Positions 8,241 through 17,096 are shown, numbered from the stretch's first letter. The stretch: 48,991 nucleotides of DNA from an uncultured Anaerolineae bacterium (GCA_903854805.1 CAINXK010000350.1:1-48991); one strand, 5' to 3'. Notes: generated from the letters alone by a model not told the origin. Numbers and translations are program-made.

Positions 8241-10151
8241 CTACTTTTCTAAAACGATGACGGTCAGGCTGGAGGCCGGCAGGTTTGTGATCAGCGTATT
8301 CGCGCGCAATTCGGGCAGGGCTGCTTTGCGGGCGCTAACACGATCTGGAACATCGAAGGTATTGACCTCCAATGGGTTTTGGGCAGCCAATACATAGGCA
8401 TGGGATGGCTTTAAGGCACCGAAGCCGGTCAAACCGGTTTGGACGCTCATCCGGCGCCAGGGGTGCCGGTTGACCAGGGCCAGGCTGAGTACATTCGTAT
8501 CCAGAGAACAGGTCGCCGCAAGATCCAGGTAAGGCACATTATTCTCGGCAGGCACATTTTTCCCCATGGCCTGCGAATCAAAAGTGGCAACCCCAACCTT
8601 GGGATTCAAAGCCATCGGCTGCATATGTGTGTACATCCAGAACGGCCAGTACATGGATGTCGGGTAAGCCCGGGTGGCATCTGTCACCAGCAAGGGCAGA
8701 ACGTTCACCAACTGGGCCAGGTTCGCCATGCTGAGCAGGTTACATTGGCGCTGAAAGACATTCAACATCCCGGCACAGTATAAAGCATCACGCATGGTGT
8801 AGGTCACCTGGTGCATTGAAGCTGCCTGTGGCGGTGGGGTCAGCCAGAGATTCCATTCATCCAAAGCCACACCGATCTTTTTGTGCGGCGAGATTTCTGC
8901 AATCTGGGCACCCATGCGCGCAATCAACCGTTCAGCTTCCAGAGGCGCTGCACAAACCGAGCGGTGCAGACTCTCGGCGTCATAATTGTCCTTCCAACCA
9001 TCCTGGTCGGGTTGGTAAAGGTGGAAGGAAAGATCATCAATATCGTTGGCAGCTTGACGTAAAACTACCTCATTCCATAACCGGCCAGGGTCATCGCTGC
9101 GATCAGAAGAGACGGTGTTTCCAACAGCCACAACCCGAATGGTTGGATCAACCACACGCATGGCCCCGGTAAATTTTTGCAAGCGCTCAGCGTAGTTCTG
9201 AGCGCTTGTAGTGCCAATCTGCCATTTTCCCCAGACCTCGTTTCCCAGACCCCAAACTTTGACCTTGTATGGCTCTGTATGGCCATTTTTAGCCCGGCGG
9301 CGGGCTGGTTCACCTTCCAGTGCGTTGCAATACGCCAGCCAGCCTGCCGCTTCTTCTGGAGTGCCGGATCCGTCATTGACAACCAGAAACGGCTCCGTAC
9401 CGAGCCGGCGTACCAGGGACATATATTCATCTGTGCCAATCTTATTACTTTCCGGAGCACTCCAGGCCGCATCAAAACGCTGTGGACGTAAGGATTTGGG
9501 TCCAACGCCGTCCTCCCAGTGGTAGCCCGAGGCAAAGTTACCACCCGGGTAGCGGAGCAACGGTATTTTTAACGCGTCCACAAGGGAGACCACATCCTCA
9601 CGCAGGGCCGAACCGTCAGTGTTCCAGAGACCATCATAAACACAGTGTTCAAGATGCTCGATAAACTGCCCGTAGACAAAGGGTTGGATTTCGCCGAGAA
9701 CATCCCCCGCTGAGATTTCTACCTGTGCCTGAATGGCAGGCGTCAACCAGACGGGTAAATGCCGATTGTAGCCAGCGCCGGGCCTAATTACCTTCTGCGT
9801 CAGGCGAATATTCAGGCAAACTTCCCCGGCATCGCGAGTATCCACCTGCAGCATAAGGGCCTGGACCGGCAGTGCAGTATCCAGCACGCGGACAGTATAT
9901 GGAACATTAATTGAAAAAGGGACTGGAGCTTCAATGCAAACTGAAGCCCCGCTGCGGGCAGGTTGCCCGGCCGGACACAGCTCAACCAGGCCCTTAGGAA
10001 CTGGTTTCCCATCGACTGAAAGCGCAAACCCATGGATGACAACCGGAGCAAATGAATTATTTAACGTAAATATAAAACCCGTGCCATCCCGCTGGAGACT
10101 ATCTTTGACGAAAATCTTATTTGTGATGAAATCGGGCAGATTATTGGCCAT
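8241..10151 (-). CDS. abfA: Alpha-L-arabinofuranosidase, GH51, with extra N-terminal domain
   Basis: Releases terminal arabinofuranose from plant polysaccharide fragments such as arabinan and arabinoxylan. The GH51 part starts near residue 144 (VEISAGDVLGEIQPFVYGQFIEH). The acid/base is Glu305 in GLGNEVWG and the nucleophile Glu432 in ALDEWNLW. No signal peptide is seen, so it is cytoplasmic and acts on imported oligosaccharides. The first ~125 residues are not part of GH51: a small, beta-rich domain containing SLQRDGTGFIFTLNN. It faintly recalls the DUF6379 type found in C-glycoside deglycosidase beta subunits, which is a guess. The gene lies 1 bp after the transporter gene, so the two form an uptake-and-cleavage operon. 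Confidence 0.9.
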   Translation of the reverse strand: MANNLPDFITNKIFVKDSLQRDGTGFIFTLNNSFAPVVIHGFALSVDGKPVPKGLVELCPAGQPARSGASVCIEAPVPFSINVPYTVRVLDTALPVQALMLQVDTRDAGEVCLNIRLTQKVIRPGAGYNRHLPVWLTPAIQAQVEISAGDVLGEIQPFVYGQFIEHLEHCVYDGLWNTDGSALREDVVSLVDALKIPLLRYPGGNFASGYHWEDGVGPKSLRPQRFDAAWSAPESNKIGTDEYMSLVRRLGTEPFLVVNDGSGTPEEAAGWLAYCNALEGEPARRRAKNGHTEPYKVKVWGLGNEVWGKWQIGTTSAQNYAERLQKFTGAMRVVDPTIRVVAVGNTVSSDRSDDPGRLWNEVVLRQAANDIDDLSFHLYQPDQDGWKDNYDAESLHRSVCAAPLEAERLIARMGAQIAEISPHKKIGVALDEWNLWLTPPPQAASMHQVTYTMRDALYCAGMLNVFQRQCNLLSMANLAQLVNVLPLLVTDATRAYPTSMYWPFWMYTHMQPMALNPKVGVATFDSQAMGKNVPAENNVPYLDLAATCSLDTNVLSLALVNRHPWRRMSVQTGLTGFGALKPSHAYVLAAQNPLEVNTFDVPDRVSARKAALPELRANTLITNLPASSLTVIVLEK

Positions 10152-10152
10152 T

Positions 10153-11418
10153 TCAGCGTTCCTTGACCCACCTCAAAGGGATGGCTGCAATGAGAGTCGC
10201 CAGTCCGGCCACCTGGAAGACCACGGGTGATGGGATAAAACCGGATTGACCATTGATCACGATCGGGGTGCCAAAATTTGTTGAAAGCCAGCTGCCAATC
10301 AACGGGCCGGGAACCATGGTAAAGGCAACCGTGAAAAGAATCACGAAACCCGCAAATTGTCCGCGCTTATCTTCAGGAAACAGGTCTTTGCTCCAGGCAC
10401 CCGTTGAGATCATCCATGCTGACATGCCCGCCAGGAACATAATGCCGGTAATAGTGAGCGGTAAGAAGGCAGTGGAAAACGAAAACAACACCAACCCGGC
10501 CATTTTTATTATCAGCGCGAGCATGGCAACCTTTTTGCGGCCCCATTTATCGGTCAGGACCCCAAAGGGATAAGCCAGACCAATACCACCGACCAGAATA
10601 GCGACAAAGATCAAGAGTGAGGCTTGCAGAGTGGGTAGTTTGAGATGATGATTTAGATAAATGATCAAATATGGGAAAAAAATATTTTCGGCAATGCCGT
10701 ATAACGCCATGGCCACCAGAAGTAAGAATAAATTACTATTATCGCGCAGAGTTTTCCACTGAAAAGCTTCGGCGATCTGCCCCCAATATGATCCCTGCTG
10801 GCGGGATGTGTCCGGGACTTCCTTGATCAGGCTGCCGCCAATCAGCCCCATAGTCAGAACCAGACCGCCAATGAAATAGAAAAAAGTGTAATAGCCCCAG
10901 GCTTCGATGATCAGCCCGGCGCCGCCATAAACGATCAAGATCGCGATCCAGGTCATGATTTCCATGACACCTACAACCCGTCCACGATTGTTATTGCTGG
11001 TCACATCGGTAATGTAAGCATTCAGGGCTGCATCGTTGGCTGTTGATCCGAAAAAGGTCATGACGCAATCAAAGAGGATCGCCACCCCAAGCGCTAATCC
11101 AAGTGGGTGTAGAAATGCAGCCGTTGGAAAAGCGATGGTAAAAATACCCCACATCAAATAACCCACCAGCACAAGCGGCTTACGTTTGCCCCAACGTGTG
11201 CGCAGGCGGTCACTTAACGCGCCCATCAGAATACTTGCCAGGGTGGCGGTGATGGCGCTGGCCGCCACCATCCACGAGATGGGACGTGGATCGGGTGTGA
11301 TCTTATCGTACATGAAGGTGTTAAAAAACTGGTTTTCGACACCCCAGGCCAGCTGCCCAGAGAACCCGAGTAATATCAATGCTATCCATATTCGACGTGG
11401 AAGGGATGATTCAGTCAT
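10153..11418 (-). CDS. MFS sugar transporter (GPH/SLC45-like)
   Basis: Twelve-helix secondary transporter of 421 residues. The loop 2-3 motif reads GALSDRLRTRWGKRKP and a second copy between helices 8 and 9 reads GVLTDKWGRKK, both standard major-facilitator signatures. The acidic-polar first helix (FSGQLAWGVENQFFNTFMYD) and the extended Arg-rich loop resemble the glycoside-pentoside-hexuronide:cation symporters and SLC45 sugar carriers. Being directly upstream of a cytoplasmic GH51 enzyme, it most likely imports arabinose-containing oligosaccharides. The start is supported by AAAGGAG 7 bp upstream. Confidence 0.85.
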   Translation of the reverse strand: MTESSLPRRIWIALILLGFSGQLAWGVENQFFNTFMYDKITPDPRPISWMVAASAITATLASILMGALSDRLRTRWGKRKPLVLVGYLMWGIFTIAFPTAAFLHPLGLALGVAILFDCVMTFFGSTANDAALNAYITDVTSNNNRGRVVGVMEIMTWIAILIVYGGAGLIIEAWGYYTFFYFIGGLVLTMGLIGGSLIKEVPDTSRQQGSYWGQIAEAFQWKTLRDNSNLFLLLVAMALYGIAENIFFPYLIIYLNHHLKLPTLQASLLIFVAILVGGIGLAYPFGVLTDKWGRKKVAMLALIIKMAGLVLFSFSTAFLPLTITGIMFLAGMSAWMISTGAWSKDLFPEDKRGQFAGFVILFTVAFTMVPGPLIGSWLSTNFGTPIVINGQSGFIPSPVVFQVAGLATLIAAIPLRWVKER

Positions 11419-11440
11419 GGGCGGCTCCTTTTATTGTTCC

Positions 11441-11449
11441 AGTATAACA
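11441..11449 (-). promoter_or_regulatory. Extended -10 promoter for the transporter/arabinofuranosidase operon
   Basis: Minus strand TGTTATACT fits the TGnTATAAT extended -10 form, 22 bp before the start codon. No clear -35 is needed or seen. No operator repeat for an AraR- or LacI-type repressor is obvious. Confidence 0.45.
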
Positions 11450-11771
11450 TTCGGAGCCAACCTTTAACTGTAATAATTTCTTGCGCAAATTCCCATCAAA
11501 AAAATTGCGAAATGGTTTTTACTGAGCAACCAGGCGCGGGTAGTGCATCTACAACGGCCTCAAAACAAAACCCAAACAGGCTTGACCCTGATCCATTATT
11601 CAGGCTAATATGGTTATTCAGGCAATCAGCATAATAAATTCGCAGCAAGTGTGCGGTTCCAGTGTTGGGCCGGCTCCACCAACAAAGTATATTTTTTTCG
11701 ATAGAACATTGCGCCACGAGCAGTGCTGCTTGCAAAACGAAAATGATGGTCTCGATCTGCCATAATCACAC
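11450..11771. other. Intergenic stretch without a supported gene
   Basis: Lies between the divergent transporter and coiled-coil genes. It holds the second copy of the 23-bp repeat (11579-11601) and AT-rich sequence. Short frames here lack ribosome sites and family features. Confidence 0.5.
11579..11601 (+). repeat. 23-bp intergenic repeat, copy 2
   Basis: Matches 4173-4195 at 21 of 23 positions; the two differences lie together in the middle (GA instead of TG). Confidence 0.4.
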
Positions 11772-11777
11772 TATAAT
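11772..11777 (+). promoter_or_regulatory. Candidate -10 element for the coiled-coil membrane protein
   Basis: Perfect TATAAT, 45 bp before the start codon; no convincing -35 at 16-18 bp spacing. It probably drives the three-gene set ending with recJ. Confidence 0.4.
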
Positions 11778-11822
11778 TCTTTAAAACATTTATTTTTATG
11801 AAACCACCCGGATGAGGCAACC

Positions 11823-12767
11823 ATGACTAAAACCAAGAATACTCCTGAAATGCCGATGGAAGACCCGGTTAAACCAGATGAGCACCTGGCTCTGGCCCAG
11901 ACCAATTTTAATGATCAAAGTAACACCAGTGAAAACAACCCCGAACCGCAAGCTGAAATTTCAAGACCGACCAATCCCACCGGACCATCGTTCGGAAATA
12001 GAGTATGGCACTTTCTCGTGTTCCTGTTCAGAATCGTGTTGATATTCATCATCGTTGGAGCGATTGGGGCAGGTTTGTATTTTGGCTGGCCGATCATCTA
12101 TAACGAATACATCCTGCCAGTCCAGAATAATACTGCCCAAATTGGCAGGGTCGAAAAACGCCAGGAGCAGAGCAACGCGCGTGTGGCAGTGCTGGAAACC
12201 CAGGCGGTCTCGGCCCAAACGGAACAAGCGCGGCAATCCGGCGCGATCAGCGCAATTGGTTCAAGGGTGGCGATTCTGGAAACTGAAATCAGCGCACACA
12301 CCAACTCTCTGGCCGCACTTGAAAAAATGCAAACAGAGCAGGATACCAACCAGCAAGACCTGAAATCCGATCTTGGCCGGCAAATCAAAATTTTGAGAGG
12401 CATGGAACTACTTTCACGCGCCCGGCTTTACCTGTACCAGAGCAATTTTGGGATGGCAAAACAAGACGTTCAAATCGCGCGAGACATTCTCGCGGCAACC
12501 CAGTCATCTACAGATGAACTGTTTGGAAAAGAATTGACCGAAGTTGTGCAGCGCCTCGATCTGTGCCTGTCTCGTTTACCAGATTTCCCCGTGACGGCCA
12601 GTGACGATCTGGATATCGCCTGGCAGGTACTGCTTCAGGGAATTCCACAAACCACTCCACAACCGACCAATCTACCTGAAACACCCACTCCGGCAGCAAC
12701 CCTGGAAGTATTGGCCAGCGCGACACCAGGCCAGACCCCTACAATCACCGGAACACCAGCACCCTAA
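11823..12767 (+). CDS. Single-pass membrane protein with coiled coil and Pro/Thr-rich tail
   Basis: No known function. The 314-residue protein starts with ~60 polar, probably disordered residues, followed by one membrane helix (about 63-93, FLFRIVLIFIIVGAIGAGLYF). A coiled coil follows (about 100-185) with regular Ala/Leu/Gln heptads (VAVLETQAVSAQTEQARQ), then a compact helical part of about 80 residues (RQIKILRGMELLSRARLYLY...) and a tail rich in Pro and Thr (about 285-314). The helical part after the coil could mediate protein contacts. The layout resembles bacterial envelope organisers and HemX-like proteins, but I would not assign one. It lies 8 bp before the nuclease gene. Confidence 0.75.
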   Translation: MTKTKNTPEMPMEDPVKPDEHLALAQTNFNDQSNTSENNPEPQAEISRPTNPTGPSFGNRVWHFLVFLFRIVLIFIIVGAIGAGLYFGWPIIYNEYILPVQNNTAQIGRVEKRQEQSNARVAVLETQAVSAQTEQARQSGAISAIGSRVAILETEISAHTNSLAALEKMQTEQDTNQQDLKSDLGRQIKILRGMELLSRARLYLYQSNFGMAKQDVQIARDILAATQSSTDELFGKELTEVVQRLDLCLSRLPDFPVTASDDLDIAWQVLLQGIPQTTPQPTNLPETPTPAATLEVLASATPGQTPTITGTPAP

Positions 12768-12775
12768 AATAACCG

Positions 12776-13630
12776 ATGCCCCAAAAAACGCCCAAACCCA
12801 GCCTGGCTGCACCGTTTGCCTTTTCACAATCATCCCTGCAAGATTATGACGATTGCAACCGGCGCTTCCAGTTACGCTACATTGAGCAGTTGCAATGGCC
12901 CGCTGTCGAAACTGCCCCGGTCTTGGAAAACGAACGCCGCCAGATCGAAGGCCAACAGTTTCACCGCATGGTACAGCAATATCTTCTCGGTTTACCGGTT
13001 GAAAAACTAACTCACATTGCCAATAATTCCGGAAGCCAGAACCTGGCACGCTGGTGGCTGAACTTCATCACTGCCAGGGAGACCAGCCTGGCAAACCTAT
13101 CAGGACAAGCTTTTTACCCGGAACTAAGCCTGTCTGCACCGATTGGCATGCATCGTGCAATCGCAAAATATGATCTGATCGCCGTAAAAGATAACCGGGC
13201 AACGATTTACGATTGGAAAACTTATCACAAACGCCCGCAGGATGCAGTCATGAAAGGGCGTTTGCAAACCACAGTCTACATGAATTTGCTCATCAAAGCA
13301 GGTTCGCACTTAAACGGGGGCCAGGCTTTTGCCCCAGAAAGTGTCGAGATGGTGTATTGGTACGCAGATTTTCCATCCGAACCAGCCAAATTTGCATATG
13401 ATGTAAGCCGCTATGAGCTTGAATGGGAAGGGCTGTCTGCCCTGATCGGTGAAGTTTCTGCCAAGCAGAGTTTTCCTTTAACGGAAGATGAAAAGAAATG
13501 CGGCTTTTGCTTGTATCGCTCCTATTGCGAACGCGGAGTGATTGCCATCGATGGGGAAGCTGAGAGTGAAACCAGCGCAAACACAAACTGGGATGTGAAT
13601 CTGGAACAGATCCAGGAAATTGAGTTCTAA
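12776..13630 (+). CDS. PD-(D/E)XK nuclease with Cas4/AddB-type iron-sulfur cysteines
   Basis: Predicted DNA nuclease of the RecB/AddB/Cas4 superfamily, 284 aa. The N-terminal helix SQSSLQDYDDCNRRFQLRY carries Cys27; the C-terminal part has Cys242, Cys245 and Cys251 (CGFCLYRSYC), the four-cysteine arrangement that binds a [4Fe-4S] cluster in AddB and Cas4. Between them are the active-site strands KYDLIAV and ATIYDWKTYHK, and the helix motif with Gln (GRLQTTVYMNLL). It is a stand-alone nuclease with no helicase part and no cas genes nearby. The stop is 5 bp before recJ, so a joint role in end processing or recombination is plausible. Confidence 0.85.
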   Translation: MPQKTPKPSLAAPFAFSQSSLQDYDDCNRRFQLRYIEQLQWPAVETAPVLENERRQIEGQQFHRMVQQYLLGLPVEKLTHIANNSGSQNLARWWLNFITARETSLANLSGQAFYPELSLSAPIGMHRAIAKYDLIAVKDNRATIYDWKTYHKRPQDAVMKGRLQTTVYMNLLIKAGSHLNGGQAFAPESVEMVYWYADFPSEPAKFAYDVSRYELEWEGLSALIGEVSAKQSFPLTEDEKKCGFCLYRSYCERGVIAIDGEAESETSANTNWDVNLEQIQEIEF

Positions 13631-13635
13631 AACCT

Positions 13636-15927
13636 ATGACGCGTTGGATTGAGCCCAGCTACAATCAAAACCCGGATCCCCTGCCTGATCTGCATCTGCT
13701 GGTCAGACATGCTCTTAATAAAATGGGTTTTTTCGATTCCGCAGCGGCGCGAGCATTTTTGGACCCTAACGCTTATACCCCTGCGCCAGCAAGTGAATTG
13801 CCAGGGCTCTCCAGTGCTGTCGATCGAATAATCCGAAGCATACAGAACCGTGATCCAATTTGCGTGTGGGGCGATTTCGATGTAGATGGTCAAACTTCGA
13901 CCACTGTCCTGGTCCAAAGCTTGCAGGCTGCCGGCGCGAATGTCAGTTACCATATTCCCGTGCGTCAAAATGAATCGCATGGCGTCAATATCGAAAATCT
14001 GGCCCGTGTCATTGCCCAGGGAGCAAAGCTGGTCATCACCTGCGATACAGGTATCAGCGCTGTAAAAGAAGTGGAATATGCCGCATCACGCGGTGTTGAA
14101 ATGATCATTAGCGATCATCACGATCTGCCGCCAGAACTGCCCGCCGCTGCCGCGCTGGTCAACCCAAAAATGCTACCTGAAAGCCACCCACTGGCTACAT
14201 TGGCGGGAGTGGGCGTGGCTTTCAAATTGGCAGAAGAATTGATTGCCCGTCTGCAACCAGTAAATTTTCAGGCCGGGAGCCTGCTCGATCTGGTTGCAAT
14301 GGGACTGGTCGCAGACCTGGCAGTTTTACGAGGCGATACCCGCTACCTTGTTCAAAAAGGGTTGGAGCAGCTTCGAAAGACAGAACGACTCGGACTAAGG
14401 ACGATCATGGAACTGGCTGAGATCTCAGCCCCCAATCTTTCAGAAGAACATATCGGCTTCGCGCTCGGGCCGAGGTTAAATGCAATCGGCCGGCTCGGCG
14501 ATGCCAACCCGGTCGTAGAGCTACTGACGACATCTGACCCGATCCGGGCCAGAGTACTGGCAGCCCAGCTGGAAGGATTGAATGTTGAACGCAAATTGCG
14601 TTCTGACCAAGTTTACCAGGCAGCCGAAGCACAGCTACACGCAAACCCAGAACTACTAACTCAGCCAGTTATCATCCTGGCACACCCACAGTGGCCGGGC
14701 GGCATTGTTGGAATTGTGGCCAGCCGGATTGTGGAACGTTACCGTAAGCCAGCAATCCTGTTGACCGCTGCTCCGGGCCAACCTGTGCGAGGCTCGGCGC
14801 GTTCAATTGAAGGGCTAAATATTACCGCAGCCATCGCTGCGCAAAAAGATCTCCTGATTAACTTCGGTGGCCATCCCATGGCAGCTGGGCTGTCGTTGGA
14901 AGCCGAACGGTTACCCGAATTTCGCCGGAAACTTGCAAAAACAGTCGAAGAAATGCTAGGCAAAACGGGCGAGCAGGAAGCGGTACTGGAGATTGACGGT
15001 TGGGTTGACCTGGAAAACGCCGACTTGAACCTGGCGGAACACATCGAAAGTCTTTCACCTTTTGGACCCGGAAACCCCAAGTTGACACTGGCAAGCCGCA
15101 ATCTGACCATCAAATCAGCGCTCAAATTGGGAAAGAACAAAGAACATCTCAAGCTGACCGTCGTTGACGAACAGGGTCTAACCAGGCAGGTTTTGTGGTG
15201 GAATGGCGGCAGCGAAGAAACTCCAACTGGCAAATTCGACCTGGCTTACTCACTTCGATCCAGCGACTGGCAGGGTTCACGGCAGGCACAATTAGAATTT
15301 ATCGACTTTCGCATCCTGGAAACAGAACGCGTGGAGGTCAAAAGCAAAAAGCTGGAAGTGCTGGATTTTCGTACTAAAGAAGACCCACTTCAAATCTTGA
15401 AGCTAGAAATGCAAACCGCAGATGCGATTTGCTGGGCCGAAGCAGATGCGAAAAAACAAATCAGCGGGTTGGACAGGTTTGGTCTTCGGCCAGCAAAAAC
15501 GCTGATCATTTGGACAACACCCGCATCACGGCAGGAATTATTACTGGCGCTGGAAATCGTACAGCCTGAACAGGTCATTGTCTTTGCAATTAACCCGGCC
15601 TTCGATGAGCCCAAGGATTTGTTGGAAAGAGTGGCAGGCCTGGTCAAATTTACAATCAATAAAAAAGGTGGAAAAACCAGCCTGACCGACCTGGCGGCTG
15701 CAACAGCCCATCAGGTAATCAGTGTGCGCCTGGCGTTGGAATGTTTATCAAGGCAGGGGCAGGTTAGCTTTGAACAGCAAGGTCCGGAAGAACTGATCTT
15801 TACCAGTGGCGGCAAGCTAGACTTGTTAGCCGCCGAAGCCGCAGCAGCCCAGCTTGCCAAAAACCTGGAAGAAACCAGGGCCTATCGCAAATTTTTTAGG
15901 GAACAGACAATAATAAACCTGGGATAA
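13636..15927 (+). CDS. recJ: Single-stranded-DNA-specific exonuclease RecJ
   Basis: 5'-3' exonuclease used in mismatch repair and RecF-pathway recombination; needs Mn2+ or Mg2+. The DHH domain shows Asp80, Asp82 and Asp84 in WGDFDVDG, Asp137 in TCDTG and the DHH triad at 160-162 (ISDHHDLPPE). The DHHA1 domain contains WPGGIVGIVASRIVERY and NFGGHPMAAGLSL; the OB domain follows (about 450-560). At 763 aa it is about 190 residues longer than common RecJ proteins. The extra C-terminal part (about 565-763) has a helical-repeat feel (LIIWTTPASRQELLLAL; LTDLAAATAHQVISVRLALECL) and may be a protein-contact or winged-helix region. The start lies right behind the nuclease gene. Confidence 0.93.
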   Translation: MTRWIEPSYNQNPDPLPDLHLLVRHALNKMGFFDSAAARAFLDPNAYTPAPASELPGLSSAVDRIIRSIQNRDPICVWGDFDVDGQTSTTVLVQSLQAAGANVSYHIPVRQNESHGVNIENLARVIAQGAKLVITCDTGISAVKEVEYAASRGVEMIISDHHDLPPELPAAAALVNPKMLPESHPLATLAGVGVAFKLAEELIARLQPVNFQAGSLLDLVAMGLVADLAVLRGDTRYLVQKGLEQLRKTERLGLRTIMELAEISAPNLSEEHIGFALGPRLNAIGRLGDANPVVELLTTSDPIRARVLAAQLEGLNVERKLRSDQVYQAAEAQLHANPELLTQPVIILAHPQWPGGIVGIVASRIVERYRKPAILLTAAPGQPVRGSARSIEGLNITAAIAAQKDLLINFGGHPMAAGLSLEAERLPEFRRKLAKTVEEMLGKTGEQEAVLEIDGWVDLENADLNLAEHIESLSPFGPGNPKLTLASRNLTIKSALKLGKNKEHLKLTVVDEQGLTRQVLWWNGGSEETPTGKFDLAYSLRSSDWQGSRQAQLEFIDFRILETERVEVKSKKLEVLDFRTKEDPLQILKLEMQTADAICWAEADAKKQISGLDRFGLRPAKTLIIWTTPASRQELLLALEIVQPEQVIVFAINPAFDEPKDLLERVAGLVKFTINKKGGKTSLTDLAAATAHQVISVRLALECLSRQGQVSFEQQGPEELIFTSGGKLDLLAAEAAAAQLAKNLEETRAYRKFFREQTIINLG

Positions 15928-16054
15928 TGAATCAACCGGCGCTGAAGGGAAAACACGCCGGGCTGAGTGGTAGGCCAATAAATAAATTTCCTGAAATGTT
16001 CGTAAATATTACCAGGGACACCCAGAGAATACCCATCAAGGATGCAAAGATAAT

Positions 16055-16483
16055 ATGGAGAAAATTCCAGAACATGGTTCTTGTTTCGTGTGTGGAACAC
16101 AAAACCCGCAAAGTGTGGGTGTCACCTGGTATAAAAATGAGGATGGCACGATCCATGCTGAAATGATTTTCACGACTGCCCACCAGGGCCCCCCGGCTCA
16201 CGCGCACGGAGGCGCATCGGCTGCAGTACTGGATGAAGCCATGGGGGCGGCTGTCTGGCAGGCAGGCTACAGTGTTGTAGCAGTAAATCTGGAAATTAAT
16301 TATAAAAAACCAATTCCACTGGGACAAAATATCGCAATCGACGCGCGGATTGATGAAGTCCGTCCGCACAAGATATTAACGAGCAGCGAAATGCGCCTGC
16401 CAGACGGAAGCGTGGCGGTCACCGGGCGAGGTATTTATGTGGAAGCACCACATTTATTCAATAACCTGGAGTTTGATAAATAA
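16055..16483 (+). CDS. Hotdog-fold thioesterase, PaaI/4HBT family
   Basis: Acyl-CoA thioesterase-like protein, 142 aa, cytoplasmic and probably tetrameric. The hotdog helix motif reads HAHGGASAAVLDEAMGAAVW, containing the HGG and the acidic residue (Asp/Glu) used in PaaI enzymes. The strand NLEINYKKPIPLGQ follows as in the family. The N-terminus has a CFVCGTQNP motif, which occurs in a subgroup of uncharacterised relatives. The substrate is unknown. Start at ATG 16055, with AAGGA 13 bp upstream. 128 bp separate it from recJ, so it may have its own promoter, which I could not identify. Confidence 0.85.
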   Translation: MEKIPEHGSCFVCGTQNPQSVGVTWYKNEDGTIHAEMIFTTAHQGPPAHAHGGASAAVLDEAMGAAVWQAGYSVVAVNLEINYKKPIPLGQNIAIDARIDEVRPHKILTSSEMRLPDGSVAVTGRGIYVEAPHLFNNLEFDK

Positions 16484-16536
16484 ACCGAAAGTAGAGTAAG
16501 GCAACGGTTTGCAGACCTATCCACAATTGATCGGGA

Positions 16537-17037
16537 TCAGATTTGATCAAGTGGTGCGTCCCAGGGGGTAGAAATTTTCGCGAAACGAGCCCGGGTAAGC
16601 TCCACAAGCGCATCTGGTGATAGGGCAACATTCAAACCACGCTGACCTCCTGAAACATTGATCTCAGCGAATTTCTGAGCAGATATGTCGATCAGCACCT
16701 GAAAGCCTTTGTTCACCAGCGCCAACGGCGAGATGCCACCCGCTTGCAAGCCTGTCAATTTTTCAGCTTCTTTCTCAGTAGGTAGATAAACTTTTTTTTC
16801 GCCCAGTGCGGCAGCCACCAGCTTGAGATCCACCTGTCCAGGGCCAGGAATGACAGCAAGGATCGGTTTCCCAGGTTTTAGACGAACCACAACAATTGTT
16901 TTGAAAACCTGTTCAGGCGCGACATGAATAATACGCGCAGTTTCCAAGGCCCCAAGCTTTTCAGTTGGGGTCTCGTAAGCAGTATATTTGACCTTTTTTG
17001 CATCCAAAAATCGGGTAACGTTGTTAATGACCGGCAT
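16537..17037 (-). CDS. ybaK: YbaK/EbsC-type aminoacyl-tRNA deacylase
   Basis: Trans-editing hydrolase that removes misacylated amino acids, typically Cys from tRNA-Pro, in the cytoplasm. It shows the INNVTRFLDAKKVKYTAYE start, the lysine motif QVFKTIVVV, the GPGQVDLKLVAAALGEKKV segment and the glycine-rich GLQAGGISPLAL seen in YbaK. I chose ATG 17037 (166 aa) over the longer frame from 17085, because it gives the family's normal N-terminus and because the promoter at 17044-17072 predicts transcription starting exactly at this ATG. No Shine-Dalgarno is present, which agrees with a leaderless mRNA. Confidence 0.88.
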   Translation of the reverse strand: MPVINNVTRFLDAKKVKYTAYETPTEKLGALETARIIHVAPEQVFKTIVVVRLKPGKPILAVIPGPGQVDLKLVAAALGEKKVYLPTEKEAEKLTGLQAGGISPLALVNKGFQVLIDISAQKFAEINVSGGQRGLNVALSPDALVELTRARFAKISTPWDAPLDQI

Positions 17038-17043
17038 ATATTG

Positions 17044-17072
17044 ATTATAAAACATCACAAACCGGCGGGCAA
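17044..17072 (-). promoter_or_regulatory. Sigma-70-type promoter of ybaK, predicted leaderless
   Basis: Minus strand TTGCCC (17067-17072), 17-bp spacer, TATAAT (17044-17049). The start site expected 7 nt past the -10 coincides with the A of the ybaK ATG at 17037. Confidence 0.6.
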
Positions 17073-17096
17073 TCTTCTGGTACACGTTTGAGAATC

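Noticed and set aside
12776..13630. Cas4 of a CRISPR system
   Set aside because: No repeats, cas1 or cas2 are in the window; the protein is more simply a stand-alone AddB/RecB-like nuclease beside recJ.
15927..16166. 79-codon frame between recJ and the thioesterase
   Set aside because: It overlaps the thioesterase gene by over 100 bp in another frame and has no ribosome site.
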